Origin: Xiphophorus maculatus
Lineage: Eukaryota > Chordata > Actinopteri > Cyprinodontiformes > Poeciliidae
Reading direction: 5' to 3'
DNA: 64,000 bases
NCBI RefSeq assembly: GCF_002775205.1
Contig: NC_036446.1
Coordinates: 15,314,565-15,378,564 of the forward strand
In this document: positions 36,601 to 49,800 of the stretch, piece after piece
How the letters are laid out: every line of letters begins with the position of its first letter
Position numbering within the stretch: position 1 is the first letter of the stretch
Program-made: the position numbers and the translations under genes
The notes under the pieces: model-generated
Told to the model about the DNA's origin: nothing
The model's input: only the letters and a program-made list of their open reading frames with translations
The model's database searches: none

Positions 36601-39390
36601 ATGACTCTGGTTGGTGTGAGGATGTAATCAACAGTCAGGTCATGACTTCCCATCAGCTCCTCTGGAATGTCTACCACCTAAAACACAAATGGAGCAATTT
36701 AATCATTTCATTAAATGGCAAAAAAATACTATAAAACATTTGCAATTTTCCAGAAAATCAGACAAATACTAACCTGGCAGTCATGGACAACAGTGACGAC
36801 CACAGTGGAATCATTCACAGCTCCCATCGAAGCCATCATGGCCCACTCCAGATCAGCATAACCCTCTCCCTTTCCAATCCGACAACCTGCAGAAGGTGCA
36901 TGTTCAGGCATTTTTAAAAGTAATGTGGGGTTTTTTTGTATTATATAACAGACAGAATTAAGCTATAATAATAATTAAAAAGAAAATGTTTGTCAACAGC
37001 GTTATTTTATTTGGGTGAATAAATGAGAAAATTCCAATACTTTCAGATCTGAAGAAACCATTTTAAATACCATGTCTATATATAGTTTTGGGTTTTTTTA
37101 AAACAGCAGTCTTTGGTCAAAAAGAACAAACCTTTCTCAGAAACCGCCACTGAGCCAACCACCACCAAGTCAACCTTCACTTTTGCATCCAGGCCAACAG
37201 GAACACTGAAGTCCTTCACACCCTGCAGCAGATTTAAAAGTTACAAAAACTTAAGACAATTAGAAGAACCTCTTAATTTCTCTGACTCTTATGAATACTG
37301 TTTCAGGTTGAAATTGCAAACCTGAGATGAAGCACAAACACGCAGCTGTTCTTTGTTGGCACCCTGCGGCGGGGTGATCTTGTTGAAGAGACCAGAGCGA
37401 AGACGAGGAGTTGGAACCAACAAAGTCTTCTGTGCCTGTAAATTATGCCAAACAATAGACCACTAAAGACTGGGAATTAGACTAACTTTAATTAAACATT
37501 GATATATGACTGGCATATATCAGAGAACTGTAGAGTGAGGATGAAAGTCGCAGTAAGATTCAAGATGAAATGACGTACACTGTTGCGATGTTACTAATTA
37601 TATAAAGTAAAAAAAAATTTAAAAATCCACTAAATAGTTTGTTTTCCATGTACTGTTTTATAGATTTATATCTCCAGATTAATCTGAGCAACTACAGTTT
37701 TTTCATAAAAATGCAAAGAATTTTTTATTTTTAAGGAAGTGCGTTTTGGTGCTTTTCTTCCAACAGCCGCGTGCTACCTGCAGCACCGCGAACCGAGCAC
37801 CCTCCAGAGGTTTGTCAGGGTCCACCTTCACCTCGGCCGTCTGGGCGAAAGTCTGCAACTCTGCCACTTTGCTGCAGGCTCCGAAAGCCCCCTAGAGAGG
37901 AAAGAATAGCAATTCATACAAGTTTGTTTTTTTAAAACGTTTGGTCAACTTACTTCCAGCGTGATAAAGCGAGCCTGCTGCTGAGGCCTGTCTGGGTTTA
38001 CTTTCACTGTCTGGCTTGACCTATACTCCTGAAGCTCTGCAAGCCTGTTGCATGCTTGATTGGCTGCCTGATCAATAAACACACAATAAGAAAATAAACC
38101 AGAAGAATAAATAAATAACAGGACTGTGCTATTACTGTTTTAGAGGCAATGTAGCAAATACATTTGTGTTTACACCCGATTTAATTCAATTGGGTATCAC
38201 TCAGTTTAATGAACACTACTACTGAGAGGTAGTACTACTTGTCATGTTTACAAGATAATTTTGTCTTAATTGTTCCCTGATTTGTAGCAAGTATAGCTAA
38301 AAACAGGGAACTTTGTAGCAGGTTTCTAAATCAATTAATCTGTTGCCCAAATTTAATTAAGCTTAGAGGACAACTTGTAGATATATCATAGCTGTAGTAC
38401 CTTGCCATAGCATCCATTTTTATTGAACATTATATTTTCCCACATTAAAAGTAGAGAACACGGATTCTTCACTAAAGTTACCAAACAAACCTCTGAAGCC
38501 TTTGCAGAGCATCTGTATTTACACTGCGGTTAGTTTGCACAAGGGGTGGACTATATTTGATAATTAGGCGAACTTTTAAAGCAAGTGGTTTCACTAGATT
38601 TAATTTAGGTATATTAGAGGAGGCACACAAATTTAAATTAAATTGTAAGTTTTTAGAATATTATGTAAGATTTTCCTTCCACTTCTCCATGATTTACTCT
38701 TTTAAGCAGAGCCCACCACATAAAAACCTAATAAAATATTGTAGCAAAGCTGTGCATTACCAGTCTCTTCCATGCACATGGTGTCGAATATGCCACTCAG
38801 CAGAAAACCGACCATGTGACGCAAAACTAAAAAAGGAGTTTTGGAATTAACCGCGTCAGATTGCATAGATGATCATCTTTCTCTGTAGAAGAACTGCAAC
38901 TTTTGTCTGTGAAGTATCTCTCCTAAGAAAACTGAAAAAAACAGTTGTTCCTGTGCTATTTTTAGGGTCCCTAAAAAATAACGACCCCAGAGACCCAAAA
39001 TAGCCCACAAGCAGCACTCATGGTGGAAGAACTATTAGCATGAACAAATAATAAAAAAAACGTACTACGATGTCGGAACACGTCATTTAAAAACGTGATG
39101 GTTCTTCTGTAGTCGGAACTTGCCTTAAAGTTTGGGATTCTGTTGTGGACAGGCCTGGGAAAGTTAGCCAAGTTCTTTTCCTCTATGTAGTCCCAAACCC
39201 TCTGACGGATGTCCCACTTCGACGCTCCTGGACGTCAGAAGAGGGAAATGAGGTTAGGAGAAGTCCAAACAGACGAAGCTACATCAACGGTGGTAGCGAC
39301 CTGGACAGAACCTTAGCTACATTTATAAACAGAAGTAAAGCGAGGAGGAACATTGTTCTTACCGGGGTTTATTTTAATGACAGGCTCCAT
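33662..39390 (-). CDS. mthfsd: Methenyltetrahydrofolate synthetase domain-containing protein
   Basis: Coding exons in order on the - strand: 39390-39363, 39227-39124, 38067-37954, 37891-37778, 37435-37322, 37222-37132, 36886-36774, 36677-36552, 34405-33662. All junction phases agree. Using one of exons 3 and 4 gives 477 aa; using both gives 515. Residues 1-230 form a 5-formyl-THF cyclo-ligase-like domain ([60 protein letters not shown]). A charged, Arg/Lys/Glu-rich linker follows, then an RRM at about 367-442 (TTVYLGGIP ... HRAFLDY), so it is probably an RNA-binding protein with a vestigial or modified folate-enzyme fold. The start [10 protein letters not shown] is the first ATG and continues as in mammalian MTHFSD. 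Odd points are a GC donor after exon 2 and the duplicated exon pair. It is convergent with foxf1 and divergent from dbndd1. Confidence 0.95.
34406..36551 (-). other. mthfsd intron 8
   Basis: Largest intron of the gene (2,146 nt), GT-AG. The part near exon 9 (about 34,500-34,900) is complex, repeat-free DNA that could be regulatory. The rest is AT-rich. It holds a CTCF-like motif at 35,043-35,058 and a 12-bp inverted repeat, AAAGGTACAATT (35,465-35,476) and AATTGTACCTTT (35,487-35,498). Confidence 0.75.
35043..35058 (+). promoter_or_regulatory. CTCF-like motif
   Basis: CCCACTAGGGGGCAGTG (35,042-35,058) fits the vertebrate CTCF core CCASYAGRKGGCRS in forward orientation at every core position by eye. 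It lies in mthfsd intron 8. Confidence 0.5.
37778..38067 (-). other. mthfsd: Tandem duplicated exon pair in mthfsd
   Basis: Exon 3 (38067-37954) and exon 4 (37891-37778) are each exactly 114 nt, begin and end in phase 0, and encode 38-residue segments identical at 17 positions by my alignment. Both contain ACxxxAELQ, then VKVxPDxP, then ARF. The intron between them is only 62 nt (37,892-37,953), the shortest in the gene. The mammalian protein as I know it has a single such segment, closer to exon 4. Either exon can join exon 2 to exon 5 in frame. The layout is typical of mutually exclusive exons, though inclusion of both cannot be excluded. Confidence 0.85.
39122..39123 (-). other. mthfsd: GC splice donor of mthfsd intron 2
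   Basis: The exon ends AACTTTAAG and the intron starts GCAAGT. AAG|GCAAGT is the standard context of the minor GC-AG class. Length, phase and protein continuity (RIPNFK) all place the junction here. A GT donor three bases on (GCAA|GT) would shift the frame by adding 4 nt. Confidence 0.85.
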
Positions 39391-40814
39391 GATGTTGTTG
39401 GGGTTAGAAATGAGCTGCTTCTTCAACACTGACTTGCACTGGAAAATCTTCCACGTGAGCGCTAACATGCAGAAACAGCTGCTTGTCAATGTTTATCACT
39501 GCTACGGAAGCTTCCAAAGGACAGTTTTTTTTAGAAAGCGCGAACTCGATTTCTACGCAGCCGTGAATGCAAGTATTTCATAAACACAATGTCTTTCAAG
39601 TTTCGCTCTTATAAAGAAGCAATGTCCAGTTGATGTGCAGAGAAAACACTGGCCCTTTTTTTATCCCTGAATTATGTAGAGGTCAGAGAAAAGCGATCTA
39701 ACAAACAGAAACATTTTCATTTAAATTTGATCAGGATTGAACTTTAGTTTTTTTTTGTTTTTTTTTAAATAAAGTAAAATAAAGAAAAACGTAAATAAAG
39801 AGTGAAGAAAAAAAAACTCTGGCTCATTGGAAGTAAATCATAAATTAGCATTGAATGTCTGTTTTATACTTGAGATAAAATCTAACTTTTCACTTCTAAG
39901 TTTTACAAAAGAAATTACATAAAATATTTGTGCTGTCTGTTTTTCTGACCAAACAGCTCTCTCAAACACTTTCTTCTTTCTAAATCAAAAATTGTGTTCT
40001 GACAACGTGACATTATCTCATTTTTCCAGTAGAGGGCGAGCTGCACCAGCTTATTTTACTGGGAAGAGGGAGGCTCCATTTCCTTCTTATCTAAAGGTAT
40101 GGCAATTTCTTTTTTTTCCTCTAACAAACTGTCTTTGTTGCAGTGAACAGCTCTTCACTGCCATCCAGACACCACGCCTTAATTTTCAATATTTCACACT
40201 AACTGACCCAACTGGGTTTGTCAACTTGACTAATGGGTTTGTGTCCCACTCATGCACGTGTCCTCCCTAGTATTCCTCCCACCAGCTTTCCATCTCCAGT
40301 GGTCCACTGCTCCCCCTCACTCCCCCACTCTCTCTTGCAGTCTGGGCAGCTGGCCAGCCCAGCCCTCCCCATTTTTCTCTTTCTCTCTCCTCTTTGCTCT
40401 GGATTGCTCTCTGTTTTCTGCACACACACCGAGCCAAGCCTCACAATGCTGCGTTTACCAAAGCAAGTGGCTGATAAATTTGCTGTGATGTCGCCGTTGC
40501 CAGACCTCCCTGTCCGCTCTGTAGTCTTCACATGGCTCTGATGGCAGAGCGGGACAGGTGGACTGAGCTGGAGGAGGAACTCCACATCTCCTCTTTGGGA
40601 CAATTTGCACAGCAGTAGAGAGAGAGAAAAAAAAGGGAAAAGGGTGGAACAGAGCCAGTTCAGAGCTTAGGTCTCTCTGTGTCCACCCACCTCCACCACC
40701 CCCTCTTTACTCTCTCCTATGCACATTCACTCGCATACATTCCCCTTCCCCATTTGTGTCCTCCACTCTCTGATGCTGGTGTGGTGAGCGGCAGAACACT
40801 CTCGGCTGAGCTGC
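39391..40814. promoter_or_regulatory. Divergent mthfsd-dbndd1 intergenic region
   Basis: The two start codons face away from each other, 1.4 kb apart, so this interval must hold the mthfsd leader (left) and the dbndd1 leader (right, pyrimidine-rich near 40,680-40,740) and may work as a shared or paired promoter. No forkhead gene lies here, whereas mammals have FOXC2 and FOXL1 beside MTHFSD. It contains a CTCF-like motif at 40,026-40,039. Confidence 0.55.
40026..40039 (+). promoter_or_regulatory. CTCF-like motif
   Basis: CCAGTAGAGGGCGAG (40,026-40,040) matches the CTCF core CCASYAGRKGGCRS in forward orientation. It sits between the divergent mthfsd and dbndd1 genes. Confidence 0.5.
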
Positions 40815-43800
40815 ATGGAGGCACAGGGAGGGGCAGGGAGCCCAGGTAAGAGCCATTTTCCTGTCCTTTCTTTTAAATGCCACAGCTGGGAACAGGGCTG
40901 AAGCAGAATCCTGTCTCGCTCCAGGAGGCTTGTGCTAAAAATTATGTCTTTTTGTTCCCTTTTTTTCAGATATACTGTGTGACTATCTCTGCTTTTGGTC
41001 TCCGATCTTAAGCAACTCTTGAAGAGTTCATTAACGTTATACAGTGTATGTGGTTAAATATAGCACCAAAGCACTACTTATCATTGTTCTTTTACAAGGG
41101 ATGTAGTAAAGGAGGGTTGGTTTTTTTCCCTCCCCATTCACACAGTTTAATCTGCTTTTAAATCAGCTCAAAGGCTGGACTGCTGAAATACAAATTGTGG
41201 AACAATAGTGTAGCCTTTGTGTAAAAGCCACCCAGAAAAGCCTGTGCTACGGTGGCACTGAGGACGGCTTTATTACGGCTGCTGGACAGAATCATAATTG
41301 AAAGTGATGACATTACAGCTGCATTTTGTGTTTAGCACTGGTATGCTATAGATAACATAGGAGCCCTCAGCGACACGCCCATTAAGCTGTGATGAATAAA
41401 AGGGGGATGTTCAGTTTATTGAATTTTTTTGGGGGGGTAATAAGACATGAAGACAAAACAATTGTTTTTGACAGCTGAACATTATTGCTCTATAAGTCAT
41501 TCAGGATTACCTGAAATTAATTGCACATATTCTTCTGTTCTGATAGATAAACTAATCATGAAAACACCCTGTGCTTTGCATTTCTATTACAAACATCTGC
41601 GCAAGTTTAATAATCGAACAAGAATTCAGTTAAAAGTGAGCGGCTGCAGCTACTTTATGCTGATGCAATTGGTAAGTGTGGTTTGTACACCATTTCAAAT
41701 GGAGCATTACCAATTCAGATCCAGCTGCTGAGAGGAGTCAGTGTTACAAAGTCATAATTGTCCTATAATGAGGTCCATAAGCCACCAGCTAAATTACAGA
41801 GCTAATCTCATGGAAGTTTTCAATACTGAAACAGTCCTAAATTATTTATAAAAGAGTTGTCCTTAAATTAACGCCACAGATATAAAAAAAAAAAAAAAAT
41901 AGCAACAAAATACAAAAACAAAAAGCACCTAAATGTGTCTGAAAAATAAATCAGGACTGAAATAAATAATTTGTAACAATCCCAATTCATGACATGATTG
42001 TACACTTGCTGCTAAATCAACCAGGTTTTAAATGATATTTACCGTTCTCTGATTTCAGTTACACAGAGGTGGAGGCGTGACTTCATTTCAAACGCTGAAA
42101 TACACACTTTGAAAACTAACACTTTCTTTACTCTTGAATTTTTAGCATCTCTGTTTTCCCAGTTATCCCAGTCATGCAGCACTGGTACAAAAGTTGAAGA
42201 CATTGTTAAAATGTGGTTCAAAATTATGGGACCTATGACGGTTCCTTGTGGAATTCCTATTTCAATTCTGGAATATTTAATGTGATCCCTTAGAAAACAT
42301 TGTTTCCCAAAATTTGGATATAATTCAAAGCATGACAGCGGCTTTTCAGACAGATTGTGTCTTGAGTGATTTGAGATTAAGATATTGTGATATTAAGATA
42401 TTGTGTTAAATGCCTTCCTCATAGTATGCTGTAGTATTTCCTTTGCCAAGTAGCTGACAGTCTCTCACCAGTGTTTGCATGCTAAAGCAAAATGTGTCCT
42501 TAAAGGGTCAAATAAAAGTCAGTAAAATGACACATTTCATGAAGGTTTAGTGTATATGAGCTATCAGGTAATTTCAGGTCATTTGTATTTAATTATTGCT
42601 CATTTGTGTTGTCATTGAGTACTGTGGAGATAAACTCGGGATCGTTTGCAATCTATGCCGTCTACTTATTGGAGGAAAACCTTTCCTTTGTCATCAGTTC
42701 TACTCAGATTATCTGTGGTTGGATTGTTAAGGAATGCGCCACGTGTTTGCAAACCCTAGCAATTTCCTATTGCTGGCTGACTGACATGAAACAAGACAAC
42801 AATCGATATTAACAACAGAAATTATTTTTGACTTCATGACTTAATGACTGTAAACCAACTCAGTTTGGCAGGAGATGTTGACTGAAAATATAAAATCACC
42901 CCCTACAGCATGAAGGTTGTGTATACTTTACATATATAAACACAGAATACAGAAGAAACATTGACAGCATCCTGACTGGTGTATTAATTTGTCCCTCTTG
43001 TCCTGCAGTAATTGAGTGTTAATTCGAGATCAAATTCAATCTGACCCCAGATAATAATCTCACTCTAGACCATTGTCATACTCCTATCTATTCGTCTTCC
43101 TTCACATGTCCTGGGTTAGCGTCTGCAGAGACAGTCACAGCAGACCGGCGCAGTCAGAGGGCAGCCGCATCCTGAGAGAGATGCATATATAACAGCCAGC
43201 TTTGTTTTTATGTGTAAGCCACCCTTACAATTGACCCGAGCTTCTTCAGCAGGTGGCTGCTTGATCAGGCCAGCTGGGTAAACTTCTTCTCCTCACATGT
43301 AGATGATACTGGGATGTCTGGAAAGGCTCTTTTTGTCTGTTGCCATTTTCATATTCTGACTGAAGTCCAGAATCATCTTTCGCCAAAACCACAGATGCAA
43401 AAAAAAAAAAAAAGAAAAGAAAAAGAAAGAAAACTCTGTGGGAACTTTAACATGACATGCATTCTGAGCACTGGACATAGATAACCGTAAAACATCTTGC
43501 ATTTTAAAACTGTTTTTACATTCAAGTTCAGCTTTTATGGATATATGGCTGAACAGAGACACTGCTGTAGAAACTGAAACCCATCCAGCCGTCCAAATAT
43601 TGAGTAAACATTTCAATAGGACTACAGAGGTTAAACTGAAATCTTTGAAGGCGCAGCTCCTCAGTGGGGGAAATAAATCAATACCCAACGAGTGCCATTG
43701 CTTCTCAAAGGCATATCACAGTATGTCCATCTTCCCCCCTCGCTCTACTGCATTCAGCCGTCTTTGTTCCAGAAATTTAACAATCTTTGAGCATATATTG

Positions 43801-46800
43801 CACGGAGAATTGGTGGCCGCCATCTGCTGAAACCCATCTGCTGCACTCCCACACTGCAATAGTTCTTCAGGTCTGATCGTTTCTCCTTAAAAATGGAAGA
43901 TTTTTAATATCATTGTGTAGTTTCTAGTTGCTCGACCCACCGTCAACACTCTTGTATTTCGGTGAAATGTGCAGCACCTTTCATGCACCTGTGCTTTTCT
44001 TTGCCCAAACTTTGTTTTCAGCTGTGTCTTTGATGCCTTAACCCCGATCAAGCAGAACCTCTGTGGAGCATTAACTCCTAAATGTGAAAATGTGCTATTA
44101 TAAATTCGTTCTGTTTAGTGACTTTAGAAGTGAAGAGGATGATGGTTTTCTAGTCAACCCTTAAAACACAAACTCATCAGCTGAAAGAACGTGACTGCAT
44201 GGTGATGAATGTCACATCTGAAAATGAAATGAAACATAACATGAATGCCTAAAATTCATGTGATGCTCCATATGCCTCAAAGAATGTTTTCCTAAACTTC
44301 CTCATTTTGTTAGGTTGATGCCGGTCCAGACAGTTTGTCTAAAATCTAAGCGAATGTTGTCTGCTGAGATCAGATTAACACAAGGACAACACATTATGAC
44401 TCGCATAGTTTTTCATTTTCAGTAATCTCACGAGGTTTGTTGACTGACGCACTAAAAAAAACAACAAAAAAAACTCTTCTATTAGAATAAAAAAGAGCAT
44501 CTTCTTTATCTACACCAATTCAGTCCACCATACTTTTTTTTTTACCCCTCCAGGGGGTCTTTTGTGGCTCTACTGTCCCTTATATGATATTCGGCTAACA
44601 GGAAACGGGGAAGGAGAGGGGGGAAGACATGAGGCAAATGTCGTCGGGTCCAGGAGTCGAACCCACGACGGCAGTGCGACAAGGACTCAAGGCCTCCAAA
44701 TACGGGTCGCGCTAATTGCTACGCCACCACGGCACGCCCCCAGACCACCATACTTAACGTGTAAAATAACAGAGAAGGTGTCGAGAAACTATAGCGTTGA
44801 AAGAGAAATGATCACACTTTGCCTCTACATTTGTCTGTTCATTTCTATTCAGTATTGCACTAATGCACATTTACAGTATCTCTGCTGTTAAATGCTCCTA
44901 TAGATCACAGTGCTTGCGTGATTTGGGTTCTTGTTGAAACACCTAGTTTTATCATCGATCCTTCTGTCTTTCCAAGAGCATTTCCATCACAGGACTTTTT
45001 TCCCCTCAAGGCTTTTGGAGTCATAAAGACAATTATGTTTCTTTCTTGTAAAAATAGAAATAACCAACAGTTTGGTTTTTCATAAAAGATGAGAATGTTG
45101 TCCTGGTTATGTCTGCTTGGTCAAGCATATGTTTTCCATTTTTTTCTATGATTATAATCTCTTCTACGATGTTTAAATTGTGTTTAATTAAGGCATAAAA
45201 TGGGAAGTTAACATTTTTCCAACACAGGAATCAGCACATTGACAGCAATGGCTGCAGGGACACAAAGAAAGGAACATTTTCCTCATCAACAATTACTTTA
45301 ATCTTTGATCATGAGAACAAAGGAGGGAATCAGAGAAATGAAATCTCATTTTGCATATTCAGTTTCAAAGCTCAACACTGAGTGGCTCAGTGTGTGTCTT
45401 CACCTCTGTCTGCGTTGTGTCTGTGCACTGCTGTGTCAGATAGAGCTGCTGTTTCACTACTAAGAAATGTTGCTTTTTTATGACATCGCTTACCAACAAG
45501 CCTAAAACTTTAGGGACTTTGGACAAAAGTGGAAAAGCAAACATTTATCAACAGGGACATGATCACTGGGTTTCTTTAAATAAAATTAAAAACAAAGGTT
45601 TATATTGGAAAAACCATTTAAAGGTTCTAACAACAAAGATGCTCACATATTTTTCAAACATGTTAACACTTAAAATATACGTTAATATGAGCTGTGGATA
45701 AAACCTGCAATTTTGAGTCATAAACTTGACTAGAGGTTGTAAGAATGAAAAATCAATCGCATAAGCGAATGTAACAAAAATGATTGGTGAACACAGTTTT
45801 TTCAGTACAGAATATGTCTAACAGAGTATATACACAAACTTGAAAAGCATAATATAAAGTTTGAAACGTTTTCTAAGTCTTGATAAATATGGAAAACTAA
45901 AACAGAGTATGAAACATTTTTCTTATTCCCAGCCTTTATTCTTTGATTGTCTAAATGTTTTAATCTTTCTGTTTTGGCACTCTGTTTTAATTTTCTACCT
46001 TTTTCCCTCCGCCCTACCTTTCCTGCCTTATTTCAAGTCATTCATCTCATTGCCACTTTTCTTAGGTTTTTTATTCCTTTGCTATCATTCGGTCCCTTCT
46101 CTTTGGAGACAATGAAGATGTCTGTGTCAAGCTGACACTCTGTTCTGAGAGTCAGATTTCCACATTCTTGTAACACTTTTGTTCCTGATTTTTAAGTGGA
46201 GATCAAACATATAGAAAAAATATCTAATTTCCTAAAATGTTTTATTTTTTTTTTTAAATGACAAAAATCCTTGGATCAATAACTTTCTTTACCTCCACTC
46301 TCTCCCTTTCTGTTTCTGGGACCATGTGACGATAGAGCCCAACAAAGACATCCAGAAGCTACTGAAGCCGTCCAGCTCAGGGGATTTATCCAAGGAGCTG
46401 TTCCAGCACCCGTCAGGGGAGGCAGAGGGCAGCCTGTCGGGCCACACTGCCAGCCTGCTGCACATCAGCGAGAAGAGACGTAAGTGTCAAAAAGATGGGT
46501 AAAGACAAGGAGATATGAGGCTAAGAAACATTTGAGAATATTGCTTCACTAGAAAGGAACCCTTTGAACTTTTAAAAGTGAAACTTTCTGACAGATTAGC
46601 TGCCACACTTCTCAAGGAAAAAAAAAAAAGAAAGGCGCTTTCATTGTTAATGATGATAAAAACTATGTTGATTTAGATCACATCTAGCATGCACTAATTC
46701 TAAATTTTTAAGCCTTCTTAACCGTCTCTGTCTCCTTTAAGTATTCTGCTCCACCAGACTGCAGTGACACAGTTTCATCTGAAAGGACTCATTGTGTCAC

Positions 46801-49800
46801 ACAGAGGCTCGTGTACATGTGCCACCAAACCTCACGGCCGCTGAAGCACAGCAACTGAAAATACAGAAGCGACATAAATGACAACAAGGCCACTTTTATC
46901 TGCTTCACTAACTAAACAGGTCTCTGGGATTGAAAGTGACACATTAACCAGCCTTGGTACCTGGCAGGTCAGATAATATGCTGAGACAGGAGAGAGAAAT
47001 TAGTGAGAAGACGATGCTTGAGGAAATAAACGACCAGAATTTTGGTTTAAATGCAAGATATTAATGATACTATTTTAAATAACATAAATTATTTTAAGAA
47101 GATCTAATTAAAACTTTAAGTGAAGCAAAAGATGATCAACAAATTATATACATTGAGATCAAAGTGACTCATGTCTAAGAAATATCAAGCTAAACTCCAC
47201 TCTGTTACAGTTTTTTTACTTGTAAAATACTTTTGTAACTTCAAATCGAAACCATACTACATGTACCACCGCAAATTTACATAAACTATGGAAAGTTTTA
47301 ACTCCCTAGACCCTAGAACATTGTTACTCAACCTCATGCTGCAGTACGCAGAATCTCTGTCTGCCCTAAGGAAGATTAACTCAATTTATTGAATTCTTGA
47401 AGAGGCTGAAAGGGCAAAGGTTTGGAACTTTTTTCTGATAAATGCAGCTAAAAATTATTTGACCAGTTGCAGTGGAATTTAGATCATTAAACTTTCAACC
47501 CTAGACATTTAGTCCATATTTACAAGACAACAATTTCTGGTGAAAATGGAAGAGTTTTGTTGTGTTTGTACCAGTGACGTGCGGTCAGGGGAGGCAGAGC
47601 CTTACCTGTCATCATGGAAAAATAATATATAATGATAAAATTATTTATATTGCTACTTTCACCCTGTAGTTTGTACTATAAAGTACCTATTTTTCATTTA
47701 GCTTACCAATTCTGATTATTTTTTCTTCAAAATCGCTGAATTTTCGCATTTTCCCATTCAAATGCTCGGAAGCGCAGCCGGTGAGGCAGCAGCGAGCTGA
47801 GCCTCACCTGGGATTGCGCAACTTCTCGCTAACTGCACTGGCTGCCATTCTATGAGAGCATGCTCCTCCTGTCTGTACCTCGCCAATAACATGGTTTTAA
47901 AAAAACTTTTAATATATAAACTGATTTTCCATCATTTAGCTTATCTATATAATGTACAGTGCTTGTTGTCACCAACTGTGTGTAACGTGTTTCGTGTCCT
48001 GAGGAGCGATCATAAACGGCAGAGATCAGATTCGAGGTGAGGCAGGCAGTTCTCTTGCCTCATGGCAGGGGGCGCTCATGATCCCAGACATTGTGACTCC
48101 ACAACTGCAGAGTAAGAGAGCTAGCCATACAGTCAAGTGCAGCGGCATGTTTATAGTTTTCTCCTCTTACCACAGCAATCACTTATTAATAATCGCAAAA
48201 TAAACATTAAGCCTAAAACCAAACCACTGCAACAGGCTGAATGTTCTGCTCTTTGTGTGGGAAATATATGAGTGGTTTTTTTTTCTCTTTTTGCGGCGTT
48301 ATCAGTTGCTATGGCAACGAGTCTGCGCGCAGCTGCGCTGATGATACAGAGAGCGAGAAAGACGTGGTTTTGTTTTGAGTTGTACTTTAACGATTTTTCC
48401 CTTTGCTGTGGAGCACAGCACGAAATTAATAATATCTACATGTCCAAGTTTGATCGAGTTAACGGAATTATTCTGCGGCGCCAGCTTTGCCACCTAATCA
48501 GACACACATAGTGCCCAGTATCTGGGGGAGCGGTACCTGACGGGGAAACGCTAATCGACGTGCCTTCAAGTAGAACTATTTTTTTAAACACTTGCGCACT
48601 TAGTTTTAAAGAACCTAGCACCAACTAGTGGCTTGGCGAGGGCATTACACCTTTTCGATGTGTACCGTTACTGTGTAAACACATATTGTAATTAGAATGT
48701 CTTCATGTAAATGTGTTGACAGAAATGGAACAAAATTAAAATTTTTGTTGTATCACTGTCATGTAAACAGGGCCTTACAGTGGTCATAAAATATAGTTTG
48801 GTGTGTAAAATAATGTGTGGCACACGCACACAATGGCAAAAGTGCAGCAGCACATCCTTCATCTCAGTACATGAAGGAAGTGTAACAGACAAATCAGCAG
48901 CATATAAACAATCAACAGTAGAAATCCATGACATAGGTTAATATTTCACAAAATGCACATCATTCCTTAAAATTTGACAGAAAACGTTTTTTTTTTTAAA
49001 TGCCAACATCTATGGCAAGATAAGAAAGATTGTTTGAAAGATAAAGCACCAATAAATAAATAAATAAATAACAGAAACACTCAATTAAAGTACTGTGTGA
49101 AATCTTTTTGTTTAAAAAATAAGAAAGCAGGGTTTAGATCATGTGTATATTTTTTCCTTTGCAATTTCCTTTCTGCTGGTTTATAAGACTCAACCCGTGT
49201 CTAATAGTTGTCTATCCTGCCCTTTTCATTGAATTGTGTCAAATCCATCATTTTGTATGCAGAGAGAGATTTATTTACATGTGCTTTAGGCAAAAAAAGT
49301 CTTCCAGTTTTTTCGGCTTCAGCTAAGGCGTGTCTCAGCAGGATTTAGTAGTCCTCCCCAATCATGTCTCAGAGGCTCTCTGATCATCTTTTGAGATGAG
49401 GCAGTTGTTTCAGTGCCTGCCTGGGAGTGAAATCACACTGATCAATAATTTAAGAAGTAAAAGGGCATAGAGGATGCAAAAAAACATGAGGGAAAAAACC
49501 CCCAAAAACGTCTGAAAAGGAAGCGTAGCTGATTGGGAATTATGTTGCAATAATAAGGAACATTTTTACCACATTATGTCTTATACTTATGTCTTTTTTC
49601 CCCTCTGTTATTGTTGCACATTTATCATCTCTCCTGTAGCTTCAACTCTCCCTACTTTCCCCATCATCCTTCCTCTCCCGCTTTTCTTTTCATCTCCTCC
49701 CCCACAATTCTCTTCATGTCTCATTGCCTCCAGTTTCCACTTACCTCTGAAAAAAGATGCTCATAAAAGTAACTGCTAACAAGCCTCTTTCAGTGAACTA

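Larger units (their letters stand above)
40846..46335 (+). other. dbndd1 intron 1
   Basis: 5.5 kb. Complex blocks near 41,200-41,400 and 43,000-43,280 could be regulatory. It includes CTCF-like words at 43,246-43,259 (forward) and 43,817-43,830 (reverse), and a SINE. No other gene was seen. Confidence 0.7.

Noticed and set aside
44653-44727. Possible functional tRNA gene on the - strand
   Set aside because: A and B boxes are present but no cloverleaf or acceptor stem could be drawn, and the flanking body is that of a SINE.
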